Shown: positions 1 through 9,506, counted from the first letter of the stretch. The stretch is 64,000 nucleotides of DNA from Calothrix membranacea FACHB-236 (GCF_014696315.1 NZ_JACJPX010000033.1:28403-92402), one strand, 5' to 3'. Notes: generated from the sequence alone by a model not told the origin. Numbers and translations: made by a program.

Positions 1-1321
1 TTTTAATTTTGTAGTGACGATAGTGCTGCTTGGCTGGTAACCCATCAATAAATACTACCTGGGAAGCTACTGCATTCGACCCTTGAATGTGGGAAATATC
101 ATAACCTTCGATGCGGTGAGGTAAGTCGGGTAAATCAATAATCGCCGCTAAATCTTGCATTGCTTGTTGATTGCGATCGCCTAATTTTTGCATTCTTTGC
201 AATTCATATTGGGCATTACGCTCGACCATTTCGATTAATTCTGCCTTAGTTTGGCGCTGGGGTGCAAGAATTGTGACTTTTCTGCCTTTTTTCCCAGTTA
301 AGACATCTGCCAATATCTCACTATCTGGTAACTCATGCTGAACTAAAATTTCTGCGGGAATTTCCACCGAGTCAGCAGTTTGGTAATGTTCTTCTAACAC
401 CCGTTGTAAAATAGCACCAAATTCGGCTTGTGCATTGGCCACAAATCCTAAGCGTCCTACTAATTGCCCTGCACGAATTTGGAATAATTGAATACAGGCG
501 TGTTGGTCATCAGCTGCCAAGGCGATCGCATCTCGGGAAACTGTATCATCTGGTAAGGAAACTTTTTGATCGGCTGTCAGCGACTTTAACCCAGCTATTT
601 GATCGCGAATCCGCGCTGCTGCTTCAAAGTTCAATGCTTCTGCGGCTTTATCCATCTGCTGCTTCAGGATATCAATCAGTTCCTGAGTTCTTCCCTGAAA
701 TACCATCGCTACCTTTTGTACAGTTTTCCGGTATTCTTCTGGGGAAATCAGCTGTTGACATACACCAGGACATCGTCCCAAATCATAATTCAAGCAAGGA
801 CGGTCTTTAAATAATGGTTGAGGCCGTTGGCGTAAGGAAAAAATTCGCTTAGAGATGCGTAATATTTCGCGCAATAAACCCGCATCTGTATATGGCCCGT
901 AAAATTTATCTTTTTCTTTGCCTAGTTGACGCTTACGGGTAATAAAAATCCGGGGATAGTCTTCTGACCAAGTGATGCAAACATAGGGATATTTTTTATC
1001 ATCCTTGAGCAACACATTAAAATAAGGCTGGTGCTGCTTAATCAAGTTAGCTTCCAGCGCCAAAGCTTCCGCTTCGGTATCGGTGACGATAAATTCAATT
1101 TCTGCCACCTGTTTCACCATTGTGGCAATGCGATCGCTTTTGTTGTACCCATCGCGGAAATAAGAACGGACACGCGATCGCAATTTCCGCGATTTACCTA
1201 TATAGATAATGCGATCGCCTTCGTCGCGCATAAAATAAACACCCGGTTCTGGTGGAATTTCAGCTAGACGGCTTTCTAGGCGATCCGGATCTTTAACCAG
1301 TGTTTGAGAAGATTTTGTCAC
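1..1321 (-). CDS. uvrC: UvrABC system protein C, N-terminal part (cut by window edge)
   Basis: Excinuclease subunit that makes both incisions around DNA lesions bound by UvrA/UvrB. The reading frame is open from a GTG at 1321 to the window edge, giving about 440 of the usual 620 or so residues. The N-terminus reads [19 protein letters not shown], followed by the GIY-YIG nuclease core ([19 protein letters not shown] region, residues about 20-95). The last visible residues, [14 protein letters not shown], belong to the start of the RNase H-like C-terminal nuclease domain. No ATG precedes the conserved N-terminus in frame, so GTG is the probable start. The first internal ATG falls inside the GIY-YIG domain. 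The missing C-terminus lies left of position 1. The gene carries several GCGATCGC sites. Confidence 0.93.
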   Translation of the reverse strand, partial: MTKSSQTLVKDPDRLESRLAEIPPEPGVYFMRDEGDRIIYIGKSRKLRSRVRSYFRDGYNKSDRIATMVKQVAEIEFIVTDTEAEALALEANLIKQHQPYFNVLLKDDKKYPYVCITWSEDYPRIFITRKRQLGKEKDKFYGPYTDAGLLREILRISKRIFSLRQRPQPLFKDRPCLNYDLGRCPGVCQQLISPEEYRKTVQKVAMVFQGRTQELIDILKQQMDKAAEALNFEAAARIRDQIAGLKSLTADQKVSLPDDTVSRDAIALAADDQHACIQLFQIRAGQLVGRLGFVANAQAEFGAILQRVLEEHYQTADSVEIPAEILVQHELPDSEILADVLTGKKGRKVTILAPQRQTKAELIEMVERNAQYELQRMQKLGDRNQQAMQDLAAIIDLPDLPHRIEGYDISHIQGSNAVASQVVFIDGLPAKQHYRHYKIK

Positions 1322-1480
1322 GAATAGATCTAGGTAACTTCATAAATCCACCTATTTCTATTTTAAAGAATATTGATTTTTTGTGTTGTTTCCCTAACTG
1401 AATATTCGCCCCATATTAACTACACACACAACTAGCATTTCGCCCTAACTATTTTTACATAAAAGCTTAGTTGATATCGC

Positions 1481-1894
1481 TTAACAAGCTAGCTTTTCTT
1501 CAATTGTCATTACTAAAGCTTTGAGATTGATAGGTTTTACAAAGTAACGCCAAGCACCTAAACTCATTGCTCGTTGTTGATCAATCTCAAAAGCGAAGGC
1601 TGAAACCACAATAATGGGGATTGTGGAAAACTCTGGCTTTTGCTGGATTTGAGCTAATAATGAATAACCATCAATGTCTGGTAATTTTAAATCCAGTAAT
1701 ATTAACTCTGGCTGGAATTTTTCGACAGCTGAAAATAAAGCAGAGCCTAATGAAAAACTTTGGACATCGTACCCAAAGTGGCTAAGATAGTCACTCAACA
1801 ACATTCTATTAACATCGTTGTCTTCTATGAGTAGAATCCGTTTAATTGCTTGAGACTTTAATCGCTCATTAAGAGAGAGTAATTGTGCTGTCAT
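1481..1894 (-). CDS. Stand-alone response-regulator receiver (CheY-like)
   Basis: A single receiver domain of 137 residues without an output domain. Visible receiver hallmarks are the acidic pair E24/D25 in LLIEDNDVNR, the phospho-acceptor D68 in LILLDLKLPDIDG, the switch residue S98 in IIVVSAFAF and K120 in YFVKPINL. About 17 extra residues precede the first beta strand. The protein probably relays phosphate to or from a histidine kinase, but no kinase gene is adjacent. The gene stands alone between uvrC and the aminotransferase, all on the minus strand, with a long upstream gap. The partner is unknown. Confidence 0.9.
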   Translation of the reverse strand: MTAQLLSLNERLKSQAIKRILLIEDNDVNRMLLSDYLSHFGYDVQSFSLGSALFSAVEKFQPELILLDLKLPDIDGYSLLAQIQQKPEFSTIPIIVVSAFAFEIDQQRAMSLGAWRYFVKPINLKALVMTIEEKLAC

Positions 1895-2540
1895 TGTTCG
1901 CTATAAATCTGAATATTAATGTCAATTTCTTTGGGGTAAAAAATTCAAAATTTGAAAGCCTCTCCTTGCCTGTACGCACGGCTTCACGGCTCAATAACTA
2001 AATAATGAAACCCAGAGTTATATGGAATTATAGGCAAGTTTTATCATGCTCATAATTTTCCACGACCAATTGTCATTTTTGGCTCTTTCTGAGTTGAAAA
2101 TGTTTATCTGATGATTTTTAAATTCTTGATTTACGAACATTAAAAATCTCTGATTCGGACATCAATTATTGCACAAGATACGGAACAAAAATTCAGCCAA
2201 AGTCAAGGGAAAATGTCAGTCAAATGATAAATTTGCTGAGTGTAAATCAGTCAAAATTTTAATAAATCGAATTTAGTTTTTGTTTATCTGTGTTTCATAA
2301 TATTATCTTAATGGTCTTACTTCAACAAAAAGTTAATATTTTTTTAAACTATCTATAGTTATAATTATGGTATTAAATAATTGGAATTAAATTATCTTCT
2401 TTAGTCATAAAGAATGGGCAATCTATCCCTAAATGCGATTTTTGAGAAGGTAGATTGTATTTTTAGGGCAATAACATACGCTCAAATAAGAGCTAATACG
2501 CAAAATTGATTCAACAAAAGACTAAGCAATTTTGTTAAAA
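1895..2540. other. Gene-free stretch upstream of the receiver gene
   Basis: AT-rich intergenic DNA of about 650 bases. I find no open frame above about 35 codons with a plausible ribosome site, no tRNA-like fold and no tandem repeat. It should contain the promoter of the receiver gene (minus strand). Confidence 0.5.
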
Positions 2541-2580
2541 ATATGAGGGCGCATTCAATATATGCAATGCGCCCTCATAT
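2541..2580 (-). terminator. Rho-independent terminator-like hairpin after the aminotransferase
   Basis: Perfect 15-bp inverted repeat (ATATGAGGGCGCATT at 2541-2555 and its complement at 2566-2580) with a 10-nt loop. On the minus strand the stem is followed by TTTTAAC, and it lies about 40 nt after the aminotransferase stop codon. Confidence 0.7.
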
Positions 2581-2622
2581 GCTATAAGTATTCGTCAAAG
2601 CAGCCAACGCTCACAATCAACC

Positions 2623-3819
2623 CTACAGAAACTCAGCAATTCTCTCAACAGCCGTTTCCAATAAAGGCGGCTCATGCACCAAGGCAAAGCGCACATACCC
2701 TTCACCAGATTTGCCAAAGCCAGTACCAGGAGAAGCAGCTACACCAGTTTTTTCGACGAGTTGAGTACAAAATTCTCGAGAATTTTGGCTCCAGGTAGGA
2801 GGTAGCTTTGCCCAAATATACATTGTGGCTTTGGGGGTAGGAACGTGCCAGTCAATGCGGTGTAAAGCAGTAATAAAAGCATCACGACGCTTGCGGAAAG
2901 TCTCAACAGCCTTTTCCACTCCTGCTTGCGGCCCAGTCAAAGCAGCGATCGCACCATCCAAAATGCCGCGATATTGATTAAAATCGACGGCTGCTTTAAC
3001 TTGGCGTAAAGCACGAATCAGTTCAGCATTGCCAATGGCATAGCCAATTCTAAAGCCACCCATGTTGTAAGACTTAGACAGGGTGAAAAATTCAATGGAA
3101 ATACTTTTATCTGGGTCAGCTTGCAAAATTGAGGGCACTAAAGCCGAATTTTCTCCCAGTCCCCTATCCTCATTTCCCTCAAACACCAAATCTACATAGG
3201 GGAAATCATGAACCAGGACAATATTATGTTGCTGGCAAAAGGCCACTGCTTCTTTAAAGAAAGATAGAGGCGCGATCGCAGCTGTGGGGTTGTGGGGATA
3301 ACTTAAAACCATCATCCGCGACTGTGCTAAGACAGCAGCCGGAATATCACTCAATACTGGTAAAAAATCATTTTCTGCCCGTAATGGCATCGGGTAGATT
3401 TGACCGCTTGCTAAGTATACACCTCCAGCGTGGGAAGGATAGCCAGGGTCGAGTAACAAGGCAAAATCGCCGGGATTGAGCAATGCTAGAGGTAAATGGG
3501 CTGTACCTTCCTGAGAACCGATTAAAGGCAATACCTCAGTTTCCGGATCGACCTGAATGCCAAATTTTTGCTCGTACCAACTAGCCGCCGCTTGGCGAAA
3601 GCCTTGAGTAGCGTGAAACAGCAAATAACCATGTGTACTAGGGTCGTGAAGCGATCGCGCGATCGCTTCAATTACATGAGCTTCCGTTGGTAAATCAGAA
3701 GATCCTAACGACAGGTCAATAATATCTCTACCGGCAGCCAAAGCGATCGCCTTGGCTCTATCCATATCTGCAAATACATTAGATTGCAGGGGTTGTAAAC
3801 GCTTTGCAAATTCAATCAT
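2623..3819 (-). CDS. PLP-dependent class I/II aminotransferase (aspartate / LL-diaminopimelate aminotransferase-like)
   Basis: Fold-type I PLP enzyme of 398 residues, the usual length for the family. It shows the substrate/PLP-loop region SLGSSDLPTEAHV, the SYPHNPTAA motif, the HDFPYVDLVF strand, and FTLSKSYNMGGFRIGY, whose lysine (about residue 249) should form the internal aldimine. The arginine in GFRIGY and the one near YVRFAL are expected carboxylate binders. The frame also opens with TTG at 3825, but the ATG at 3819 has AGGGG 6 nt upstream and is preferred. Cyanobacterial relatives are variously named aspartate aminotransferase or LL-diaminopimelate aminotransferase, so the exact substrate is open. 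Monocistronic, with a strong terminator hairpin. Confidence 0.87.
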   Translation of the reverse strand: MIEFAKRLQPLQSNVFADMDRAKAIALAAGRDIIDLSLGSSDLPTEAHVIEAIARSLHDPSTHGYLLFHATQGFRQAAASWYEQKFGIQVDPETEVLPLIGSQEGTAHLPLALLNPGDFALLLDPGYPSHAGGVYLASGQIYPMPLRAENDFLPVLSDIPAAVLAQSRMMVLSYPHNPTAAIAPLSFFKEAVAFCQQHNIVLVHDFPYVDLVFEGNEDRGLGENSALVPSILQADPDKSISIEFFTLSKSYNMGGFRIGYAIGNAELIRALRQVKAAVDFNQYRGILDGAIAALTGPQAGVEKAVETFRKRRDAFITALHRIDWHVPTPKATMYIWAKLPPTWSQNSREFCTQLVEKTGVAASPGTGFGKSGEGYVRFALVHEPPLLETAVERIAEFL

Positions 3820-4382
3820 AATCAACCCCTAAGGGTAATTCAAAATTCAAAACTAAGAAAATAAAGGTCAAAAAATGGCGGTGTAAAACCAATTCCAAAT
3901 TCACAATTCAAAATTGAAGAAAGCCAGATTTCTCATGGGTTTCCGAGTTTGAATCTGTTACTGAATTTTGGAGACTTGATGTCAGGCTTGGTATAGATGA
4001 GTTCGCTCAATCAAATTGATTGGCTCAAACAAGGATGCTGTTAACTTCCGACTCAATAATTGTTGATAAAAGAGAAAATGACAAGAGGAAAGAGGTAAAG
4101 AAAACATCTTTAACTCTTACCCTGTTATTTTTTCTTTAAACCCAATTTCGAGTAGAAAACCTATCCGTTGCAGTCTTACATCAGACTGGCATATACTTTG
4201 CACCCAATACCCTTACACCCGCCGTAAAGGGCTTGTCATTTATTTGGACTTGAGACTGTTGACAGTAGGAGGGATAAAGGATGAAGAATGAAGAGAGAAT
4301 TATTACCAGCCGCCGTAGGCGAAAAAAATACACTATTGATAAGTAGGGTAATTTTATCCTTCATGCTTCAGCCTTCCCTTCA
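3820..4382. other. Gene-free stretch between aminotransferase and thioredoxin genes
   Basis: About 560 bases without a credible gene. It contains short A/T-rich motifs of the CAATTCAAAATT type (3840-3920) that recur in other gaps of this window, but no array or strong hairpin. Confidence 0.4.
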
Positions 4383-4718
4383 CTAATTACTATTTAAATG
4401 TTCATCTAAAAAGCTGAGTAATTTGTCTTTACCAATGACACCCTCAGAGGATGCCAAAAGTGCGTTGTCTTTAATAAGCCTTAAGGCTGGTACGCCTTCT
4501 ACCTGATACTGTTTCACAGTAAGTGGGTTGGGGTCAATTTCCATTTTGACAACTTTTAGGCGATCGCTGTATTTGGTAGCAGCTAAGTTAATTAATGGTG
4601 ACATTAGCCGACAAGGCCCGCACCAAGAAGCCCAAAAGTAAACCAACACTGGCAGATCGGTTGTTAAGACTTCGGTTTCAAACTCAGCATCAGTTACGGT
4701 GATTACACCCTTACTCAT
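4383..4718 (-). CDS. Thioredoxin
   Basis: Small dithiol-disulfide oxidoreductase of 111 residues with the classical active site WCGPC (in VYFWASWCGPCRLMSPL, about residues 26-42), the EIDPNP strand and the cis-proline region VEGVPALRL. Cytosolic, since no signal peptide is visible. The frame extends upstream to 4760, but the ATG at 4718 has GGAG about 8 nt upstream and matches the usual thioredoxin N-terminus (MSKGVITVTDAEF), so I take that start. The spacing to vipp1 upstream is filled by heptanucleotide repeats, so it is probably transcribed on its own. The interaction partner is not visible. Confidence 0.92.
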   Translation of the reverse strand: MSKGVITVTDAEFETEVLTTDLPVLVYFWASWCGPCRLMSPLINLAATKYSDRLKVVKMEIDPNPLTVKQYQVEGVPALRLIKDNALLASSEGVIGKDKLLSFLDEHLNSN

Positions 4719-4788
4719 TGCAGTCTCCATGAGGTGGCATCTATCAAAATGGGCACACAAAATACTCTATCCCAAACTGAGGACATAT

Positions 4789-4830
4789 AGGGAATGGGGA
4801 ATGGGGAATGGGGAATGGGGAATGGGTAAT
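4789..4830. repeat. Heptanucleotide tandem repeat (GGGGAAT type)
   Basis: About five to six copies of a 7-nt unit GGGGAAT/GGGTAAT, followed by a pyrimidine-rich CCCTTTT tract up to about 4880. This is a short tandemly repeated repetitive element of the kind typical of Nostocales intergenic DNA. The open frames that cross it are artefacts of the repeat. Confidence 0.85.
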
Positions 4831-4947
4831 AATAATTTCCCTTTTTTTCCTTTTCCCCTTTTCCCTTTCCCTTTTTCCCCACCCTCCAGATACAAAATCC
4901 CACAACCAAAGGGCGTGGGATAAGCTTTCATCAGTGTGGTGAAGATA

Positions 4948-5736
4948 TTACATCTGATCCAATTGCTTGCGTAAAGACTCCAACTCAGCATCCACCACTT
5001 CATTAGATTTTGGCTGTGTGCTTTGTGGTTGGGGTGTTTGAGGTGGTAGTGCCGGTTGATTGGCTGAGCTAGCAGGGCCTAAAGTCATTTGGGCTTTTAA
5101 GGCTGCTAATTCATCGTCAACATCACTACCAGCTTCCAACTGTGCAAATTGACTTTCTAAATCAGCACCAGCCAATTCTCCTGCTGACTGCGCCCTAGCC
5201 TCTTGCATTAAGACTTTTTCTTCCATGCGCTCAAAAGCAGCCATTGCACTGCTGGTATTCATACCCCGTACCATACCTTGCAGTTGTTCTTGGGCTTTGG
5301 CGGTGGTAATCCGGGCTTTGAGCATTTCTTTCTTGGTTTTAGCCTCAGAAATCTTGCTTTCTAGCTGGATGAGGTTGCGCTTAAGGGTTTCAACTTGCCC
5401 ACTTTGTTGATCTAAGCTAGTTTTCAGGGCAGTACCAGTCTCAGTGTAAGTTTTTTTACGTTCTAGGGCTTGCCGTGCTAGATTTTCATCACCTTTTTGC
5501 AGGGCTAGTTGGGCATTGCGTTGCCATTTATTGATTTCATTTTGGGCATCATTGTACTGTTTTTCAGTGCGTTTTTGTGCCGCGATCGCTTGAGCAACAC
5601 CCTGACGCAGCTGTACTAAGTCTTCCTGCATTTCCAGGATGGCTTGTTCCAGCATTTTTTCAGGATCTTCAGCTTTATTTACCAGGTCGTTGAGATTAGC
5701 ACTGACTACTCGCTTAATCCGATCAAATAATCCCAT
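4948..5736 (-). CDS. vipp1: Vipp1/IM30, membrane-shaping PspA-family protein
   Basis: ESCRT-III-like protein that assembles into rings and rods on membranes, needed for thylakoid biogenesis and membrane stress protection. It has 262 residues: an N-terminal amphipathic helix MGLFDRIKRVVSANLNDLV, the PspA_IM30 coiled-coil core (about 25-215), then a Pro/Gln-rich linker and a short C-terminal helix VDAELESLRKQLDQM. That tail separates Vipp1 from PspA. A shorter PspA-family paralogue lies directly upstream (6052-6759), also on the minus strand, separated by 315 nt with a hairpin. The start is ATG 5736 with AAGGA about 10 nt upstream. Confidence 0.93.
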   Translation of the reverse strand: MGLFDRIKRVVSANLNDLVNKAEDPEKMLEQAILEMQEDLVQLRQGVAQAIAAQKRTEKQYNDAQNEINKWQRNAQLALQKGDENLARQALERKKTYTETGTALKTSLDQQSGQVETLKRNLIQLESKISEAKTKKEMLKARITTAKAQEQLQGMVRGMNTSSAMAAFERMEEKVLMQEARAQSAGELAGADLESQFAQLEAGSDVDDELAALKAQMTLGPASSANQPALPPQTPQPQSTQPKSNEVVDAELESLRKQLDQM

Positions 5737-6051
5737 AACTTTGTTTTTTCCTTGTGTTGTTTACGCAATTTGTTGGACAGTTAAGCTTTTTACTGTTTAA
5801 TAGCTACTTATTCCAATGTAATCTTTCCGGTCTGGAACAGTACCTCCCAACACCCCTTAATTGTTAAGATATACTCCCGCCTCAGTAATTGCCCAATCTA
5901 TAGTTAGTCTTGAGTGCTGAGTCCTGAGTAATGAGTGAGATTTCTAATTCAGCACTCGTTACTGGGAACTGTCACAGCCCCTTTTATCACCCCTGCGGTG
6001 GAAAGATTTTCCGCCGCAGGAAACTAGCACTTAGCACTACATAGTTAGTAC
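5737..6051. other. Gap between the two PspA-family genes
   Basis: 315 bases with no gene. The vipp1 promoter should lie here. The stretch includes short repeated CTGAGTCCTGAGTAATGAG motifs near 5920-5935 and the hairpin annotated at 5992-6020. Confidence 0.4.
5992..6020 (-). terminator. Stem-loop after the PspA paralogue
   Basis: CCTGCGGTGGA (5992-6002) pairs with TCCGCCGCAGG (6010-6020) with one G-U pair and a 7-nt loop. It sits about 30 nt after the stop codon of the upstream minus-strand gene. No clean U-run follows, so it may be an attenuating or mRNA-stabilising hairpin. Confidence 0.4.
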
Positions 6052-6759
6052 TTATGACTTTTCATTGTTGGGTAACTGTTGTGATGGTGTGTTATTTGCA
6101 TCATCAAAAACCTGCACTTTCATTGCTGCTAGTTCAGCATCAATATCATTGGTAGATTCTAATGAAGCAAATTTCTTTTGCAGATCATCGCCACCCAGTT
6201 GCGCCATCGCTTCTGATTGGGCTTCTATTTGCAAAACTTTGTCTTCCATACGCTCAAATGCATTGAGGCTGCTGGTTGAGGAAACTCCGTTGAGCATTTC
6301 CTGGAGCTTTGTGGACGCTTCTGCGGAACGGGCGCGGGCAATAAACATATCTTTTTTGGTTTTGGCTTCAGATATTTTTAACTCCAGCGTCCGCATATCC
6401 TGTTTGAGTTTATCCACCAAACCATTTTGCTCAGATCTTTGATTAGAGAGAGCCTTGGCAGTTTCTTGGTAAACTCGGCGTTTAGTGAGAGCTTCTTTTG
6501 CTAGGGTTTCGTTACCTTGTTGTAGAGCCAGTTGAGCGCGACGATACCATTCTTCTGCTGTAGACTCAGCCGCAGCAGCTTGTCGTTCGGTACGTTTTTG
6601 GATTGCGATCGCTTGTGCAACTCCTCGCCGGAGTTGCATTAAATTTTCTTGCATATCCAAGACGGTTTTTTCCAGAATCTGCTCTGGATCTTCCGTACTG
6701 CCGATCAAACTATTGAGGTTAGCGCGAAACACCCGCAGGATACGCTTCATCACTTCCAT
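6052..6759 (-). CDS. PspA/IM30 family protein, second copy
   Basis: Protein of 235 residues clearly paralogous to the neighbouring Vipp1: VMKRILRVFRANLNSLIGS matches the amphipathic N-helix, EDPEQILEKTVLDMQENLMQLRRGVAQAIA the first coiled coil, and NAFERMEDKVLQIEAQSEA the later helices. It lacks the Vipp1 C-terminal helix and ends in a short Asn/Gln/Pro-rich tail, so it is closer to bacterial PspA in layout. The start ATG 6759 is preceded by GGAG at a spacing of 7 nt. It probably acts in inner- or thylakoid-membrane stress repair, possibly co-polymerising with Vipp1 (inference). No pspF, pspB or pspC gene is nearby. Confidence 0.9.
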   Translation of the reverse strand: MEVMKRILRVFRANLNSLIGSTEDPEQILEKTVLDMQENLMQLRRGVAQAIAIQKRTERQAAAAESTAEEWYRRAQLALQQGNETLAKEALTKRRVYQETAKALSNQRSEQNGLVDKLKQDMRTLELKISEAKTKKDMFIARARSAEASTKLQEMLNGVSSTSSLNAFERMEDKVLQIEAQSEAMAQLGGDDLQKKFASLESTNDIDAELAAMKVQVFDDANNTPSQQLPNNEKS

Positions 6760-6984
6760 ATCGGCTCTCCATTCATTGTGTACCAGTCAACCCAACTCCT
6801 TTGGCGAAATTTATAAAGTCAAAAAACTTTAATTTTAGGCTTTTGGATGATGTTGTAACTGAGTTCGCTGTTTGCTCTCCAGCTTTTTTGCAAGGTAGGG
6901 TATGGTATTTTTCTTTCCATCATGCTGTACTGGGCAGAAGCTAATTATTGATATTTACTTCATTATCGCCTAGATTTTTGTCAC

Positions 6985-8274
6985 TTATGGCTGTTGCACT
7001 CTAGCTTGAATTCCCCTTTTTTGTAACAGTTGTAGATGTTGTTGTACTTCTTTTTGAGTTTTAAAAGCACCTAAAAAAATCAACCTGTTATCAGTTGATA
7101 AATAAGCATCAGGAATTACTTGTCGTACCGAGGCAAAAGTCCTTTCATTTTGATTATCGATGACTACATGATAAAACCCATCTGCTGAAGGTTTGGTCTG
7201 TGGATTTAGTACTACTGGGGCGGAGTTGACTGATGACGTAGGTGGATTGATGGGAGATGCAGGTTCTACCGTTTGTAATGGCGCTGCTGCTGTCGGATTT
7301 GCGGGTTGTGGTGCAGATAAGCCTGTGGGGGGTTGTACTGGTGGCACGACTTTTTGCGCTGGAATCTGGTTAGGTAATGCTGCAGTATTTGCTTGGCCTT
7401 TGGGTGTTAAGCCGACAATATCATTAGGATCTTTGACTTCTGGAAACTCTTTAGCCGCCAAATTAGGATACTTGGGTATGGGTGTGAGTAATGTTTCGGG
7501 TTGCGTTTGGATATTAGTCGCTACGTTTGTAGTATTGTCCGCTGGTGCGGAAGATTTACCATTAAACACATTACTCAGCTTTAACTGTGTCAAGCTTTTA
7601 GGATTAAACACCACATAGCCTAGAGTCAAACTTGCTACTAATAGCAGCAACATCGAACCTATACCCAAAGGTGAAAGTATTCCGTCATTAGAAGTGCTGT
7701 TGGGTCTTTTCGCTGGGGATTCTTCGTCTGTAACGCTACGCAACAGCGCTTCACTAGATTCTAAGTAGTTATCAGGTTCGATAGGCGTATCATCTGGCTG
7801 TAAAAGAGTATCACCCTCATCAGGCTGTCCTGTACGTACTATGCTGCTGGCAGGGGTTGGTGGGGTTGATGGTGTTGGTGGGATTGGTGGCGGTGGTGGG
7901 GGTGGTGGAGTTAATGTTGTCGCCACCTCTGGAGTTGAGGGTAACTGGAGATGATCTAGTTCCTCAAACTGTACTGTATCTGTTGCTGCTTCTATCTGAG
8001 GATCTGGCATTACAGGCGCAGGTGGTGTGGGGAGTTTAATTTCTCCTGTCTGAGATTGTTCTAGAATTGCTGCTGCGATCGCTTGGGGTGAACTGCCAAT
8101 ATAACTAACTACACGAGGATTTGCTAATCTCGAGGAATCGCGTGTGCGTCTATACCGCGCTAATTCTTGATCTAATTGGACTTCTAAGCTTGCCAATGCC
8201 GCTGCTAGCGGTGGCTTCAGCCCAGGTATTTTAGAAGATTGAGTACGGGAATCTATTGGTAAATTTTGACTCAT
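6985..8274 (-). CDS. SPOR-domain membrane protein
   Basis: Protein of 429 residues. The N-terminal 190 residues are hydrophilic, with a polyproline stretch (PPPPPPPPIPPTPSTPP, about 125-145). One membrane segment (GIGSMLLLLVASLTLGYVVF) lies around residue 205-225. A long Pro/Thr/Gln-rich linker leads to a C-terminal SPOR-like domain (GFYHVVIDNQNERTFASVR, LIFLGAFKTQKEVQQHLQLL, GIQARVQQP). SPOR domains bind denuded peptidoglycan at septa, so a cell-wall or division role is likely. I chose ATG 8274 because GGAG stands 6 nt upstream; an ATG at 8286 is the alternative. Monocistronic. Confidence 0.8.
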   Translation of the reverse strand: MSQNLPIDSRTQSSKIPGLKPPLAAALASLEVQLDQELARYRRTRDSSRLANPRVVSYIGSSPQAIAAAILEQSQTGEIKLPTPPAPVMPDPQIEAATDTVQFEELDHLQLPSTPEVATTLTPPPPPPPPIPPTPSTPPTPASSIVRTGQPDEGDTLLQPDDTPIEPDNYLESSEALLRSVTDEESPAKRPNSTSNDGILSPLGIGSMLLLLVASLTLGYVVFNPKSLTQLKLSNVFNGKSSAPADNTTNVATNIQTQPETLLTPIPKYPNLAAKEFPEVKDPNDIVGLTPKGQANTAALPNQIPAQKVVPPVQPPTGLSAPQPANPTAAAPLQTVEPASPINPPTSSVNSAPVVLNPQTKPSADGFYHVVIDNQNERTFASVRQVIPDAYLSTDNRLIFLGAFKTQKEVQQHLQLLQKRGIQARVQQP

Positions 8275-8922
8275 GGCCTGCTCCATAAATTTTGATAATT
8301 GAATTGCCGTCTTGCCATCACGGTCAATTTATCAATCATAATTAGGACAACTGTAAAGACGTTGTGACAGTGGTACACTAGCCGTCACAACACAGGGAAG
8401 TCTTGCAATGGACTGGCTCATTTTTTCAGCATCCTGAATGAATTGTTCTAGTATAGACTCGAGAACCAAACTCAATCATGGCTTATGTAACTGACCCAGA
8501 TCTGTTTGCTAAGGGGGTCAACAGCAACTCAAGCATATTAAAACTGGTTTTCAACTTTTTATCAGCGAAAATACATTTAATTTGTATATTAAATTTTATC
8601 AATCTCTTGTGGGACAGCATCTCGCCCGCAGCCCTGAGGATGCAACTTGAATGTTAAGGAGCTTATCTGAAAAAGACGCGATCGCTACACTTAACGTCTT
8701 CTCTACAACAAAACCCTAATTCGCAAGCTGCCATAACCATCCTAAGAGTGAAATAAAATAACAACTTTAGGTGGTAACTAAAAAAATTATTAATAGATAA
8801 CATAGTTTAACTAACGTCTGAGCAAATAATTACGAATTACTAATTATTTTGAAATTATCTGTTGCCAATGCTAGGTAATAGATTGCCATCGCTCAAAAAG
8901 CAGTACTAACTAGCGGAGGATC
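8275..8922. other. Gene-poor stretch between divergent genes
   Basis: About 650 bases between the SPOR gene (minus) and the pentapeptide gene (plus), so both promoters should lie here. The only open frame of note is a 59-codon one at 8478-8657, listed separately. There is no tandem repeat and no tRNA-like fold. Confidence 0.4.
8478..8657 (+). CDS. Possible small protein or gene remnant
   Basis: Open frame of 59 codons starting MAYVTDPDLFAKGVNSNSS and ending in TAA. The first 18 or so residues look protein-like (polar, with Gly/Pro/Asp), while the rest is AT-rich and hydrophobic. No clear ribosome site precedes the ATG. I do not recognise a family. It may be the decayed 5' end of a former gene or a chance frame. 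Confidence 0.2.
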   Translation: MAYVTDPDLFAKGVNSNSSILKLVFNFLSAKIHLICILNFINLLWDSISPAALRMQLEC

Positions 8923-8925
8923 ATG

Positions 8926-9456
8926 ATGAAAGCAGAAGACCTTCTTTCTAACTATGCCGTAGGCGCAAGAGATTTTACTGCAGTCAACCTCAGCGAAGCC
9001 AATTTGAGAGAAGCCAATCTGAGTGGGGCGATTTTAGATAGAGCAATTTTAGATGGTGCGAATCTTAGCCATGCAAATTTAAGTCAAACTAGCCTGATTG
9101 AGGCAGATCTCAACGGTGCAAATTTGAGTGATGCTGACCTCACTGGGAGTAATCTAACTGGAGCTATCTTAGATGGAGCAATTTTAGATGGTGCTGTTTT
9201 AGATGGTGCTAATTTGACTCAGGCTAATTTAACTGTTGCCAAGCTAATTGAAGCTAACCTGAGTGAGGCGGAGTTACACGAAGCAACTTTGGTAGCTGCA
9301 AATTTAGATAAAGCCGATTTAAGTGGCGCAGACTTAACCGTAGCCGACCTCAGCCAGGCGAATCTTGCTCAAGCAGACTTAAACCAAGCCAACTTAAACG
9401 GCGCAAATTTAGAGCAAGCTAATTTGGAAGGGACGATTTTGGATGATAATGGTTGA
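8926..9456 (+). CDS. Pentapeptide-repeat protein
   Basis: Protein of 176 residues that is almost entirely A(N/D)LXX repeats from about residue 18 (AVNLSEANLREANLSGAILDRAILDG and onward, roughly 30 repeats). This predicts a right-handed quadrilateral beta-helix. There is no signal peptide or membrane segment, so it is cytosolic. Such proteins are abundant in cyanobacteria and mostly of unknown role; some mimic DNA and bind gyrase. GGAGG lies 6 nt before the second of two adjacent ATGs, so I start at 8926 rather than 8923. Blocks such as ATTTTAGATGGTGC recur at DNA level, suggesting recent internal duplication. Confidence 0.9.
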   Translation: MKAEDLLSNYAVGARDFTAVNLSEANLREANLSGAILDRAILDGANLSHANLSQTSLIEADLNGANLSDADLTGSNLTGAILDGAILDGAVLDGANLTQANLTVAKLIEANLSEAELHEATLVAANLDKADLSGADLTVADLSQANLAQADLNQANLNGANLEQANLEGTILDDNG

Positions 9457-9460
9457 ATTT

Positions 9461-9506
9461 GTCATTTGTCATTGGTAATTGGTAATTGGTAATTGGTGTT
9501 TGTCAT
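9461..9506. repeat. Short tandem repeat (GGTAATT / GTCATTT type)
   Basis: Heptanucleotide copies of TTGGTAA flanked by GTCATTT units, immediately after the pentapeptide gene. It is the same family as the arrays near 16.2, 42.0 and 49.4 kb. Confidence 0.75.

Noticed and set aside
4699..5003. Frames around the GGGGAAT repeat (both strands)
   Set aside because: Low-complexity Gly/Lys or Phe/Pro strings produced by the repeat.
7193..7618. Plus-strand frame opposite the SPOR-domain gene
   Set aside because: It is the antisense shadow of a Pro/Thr-rich coding region, with Gly/Val-rich low-complexity content.
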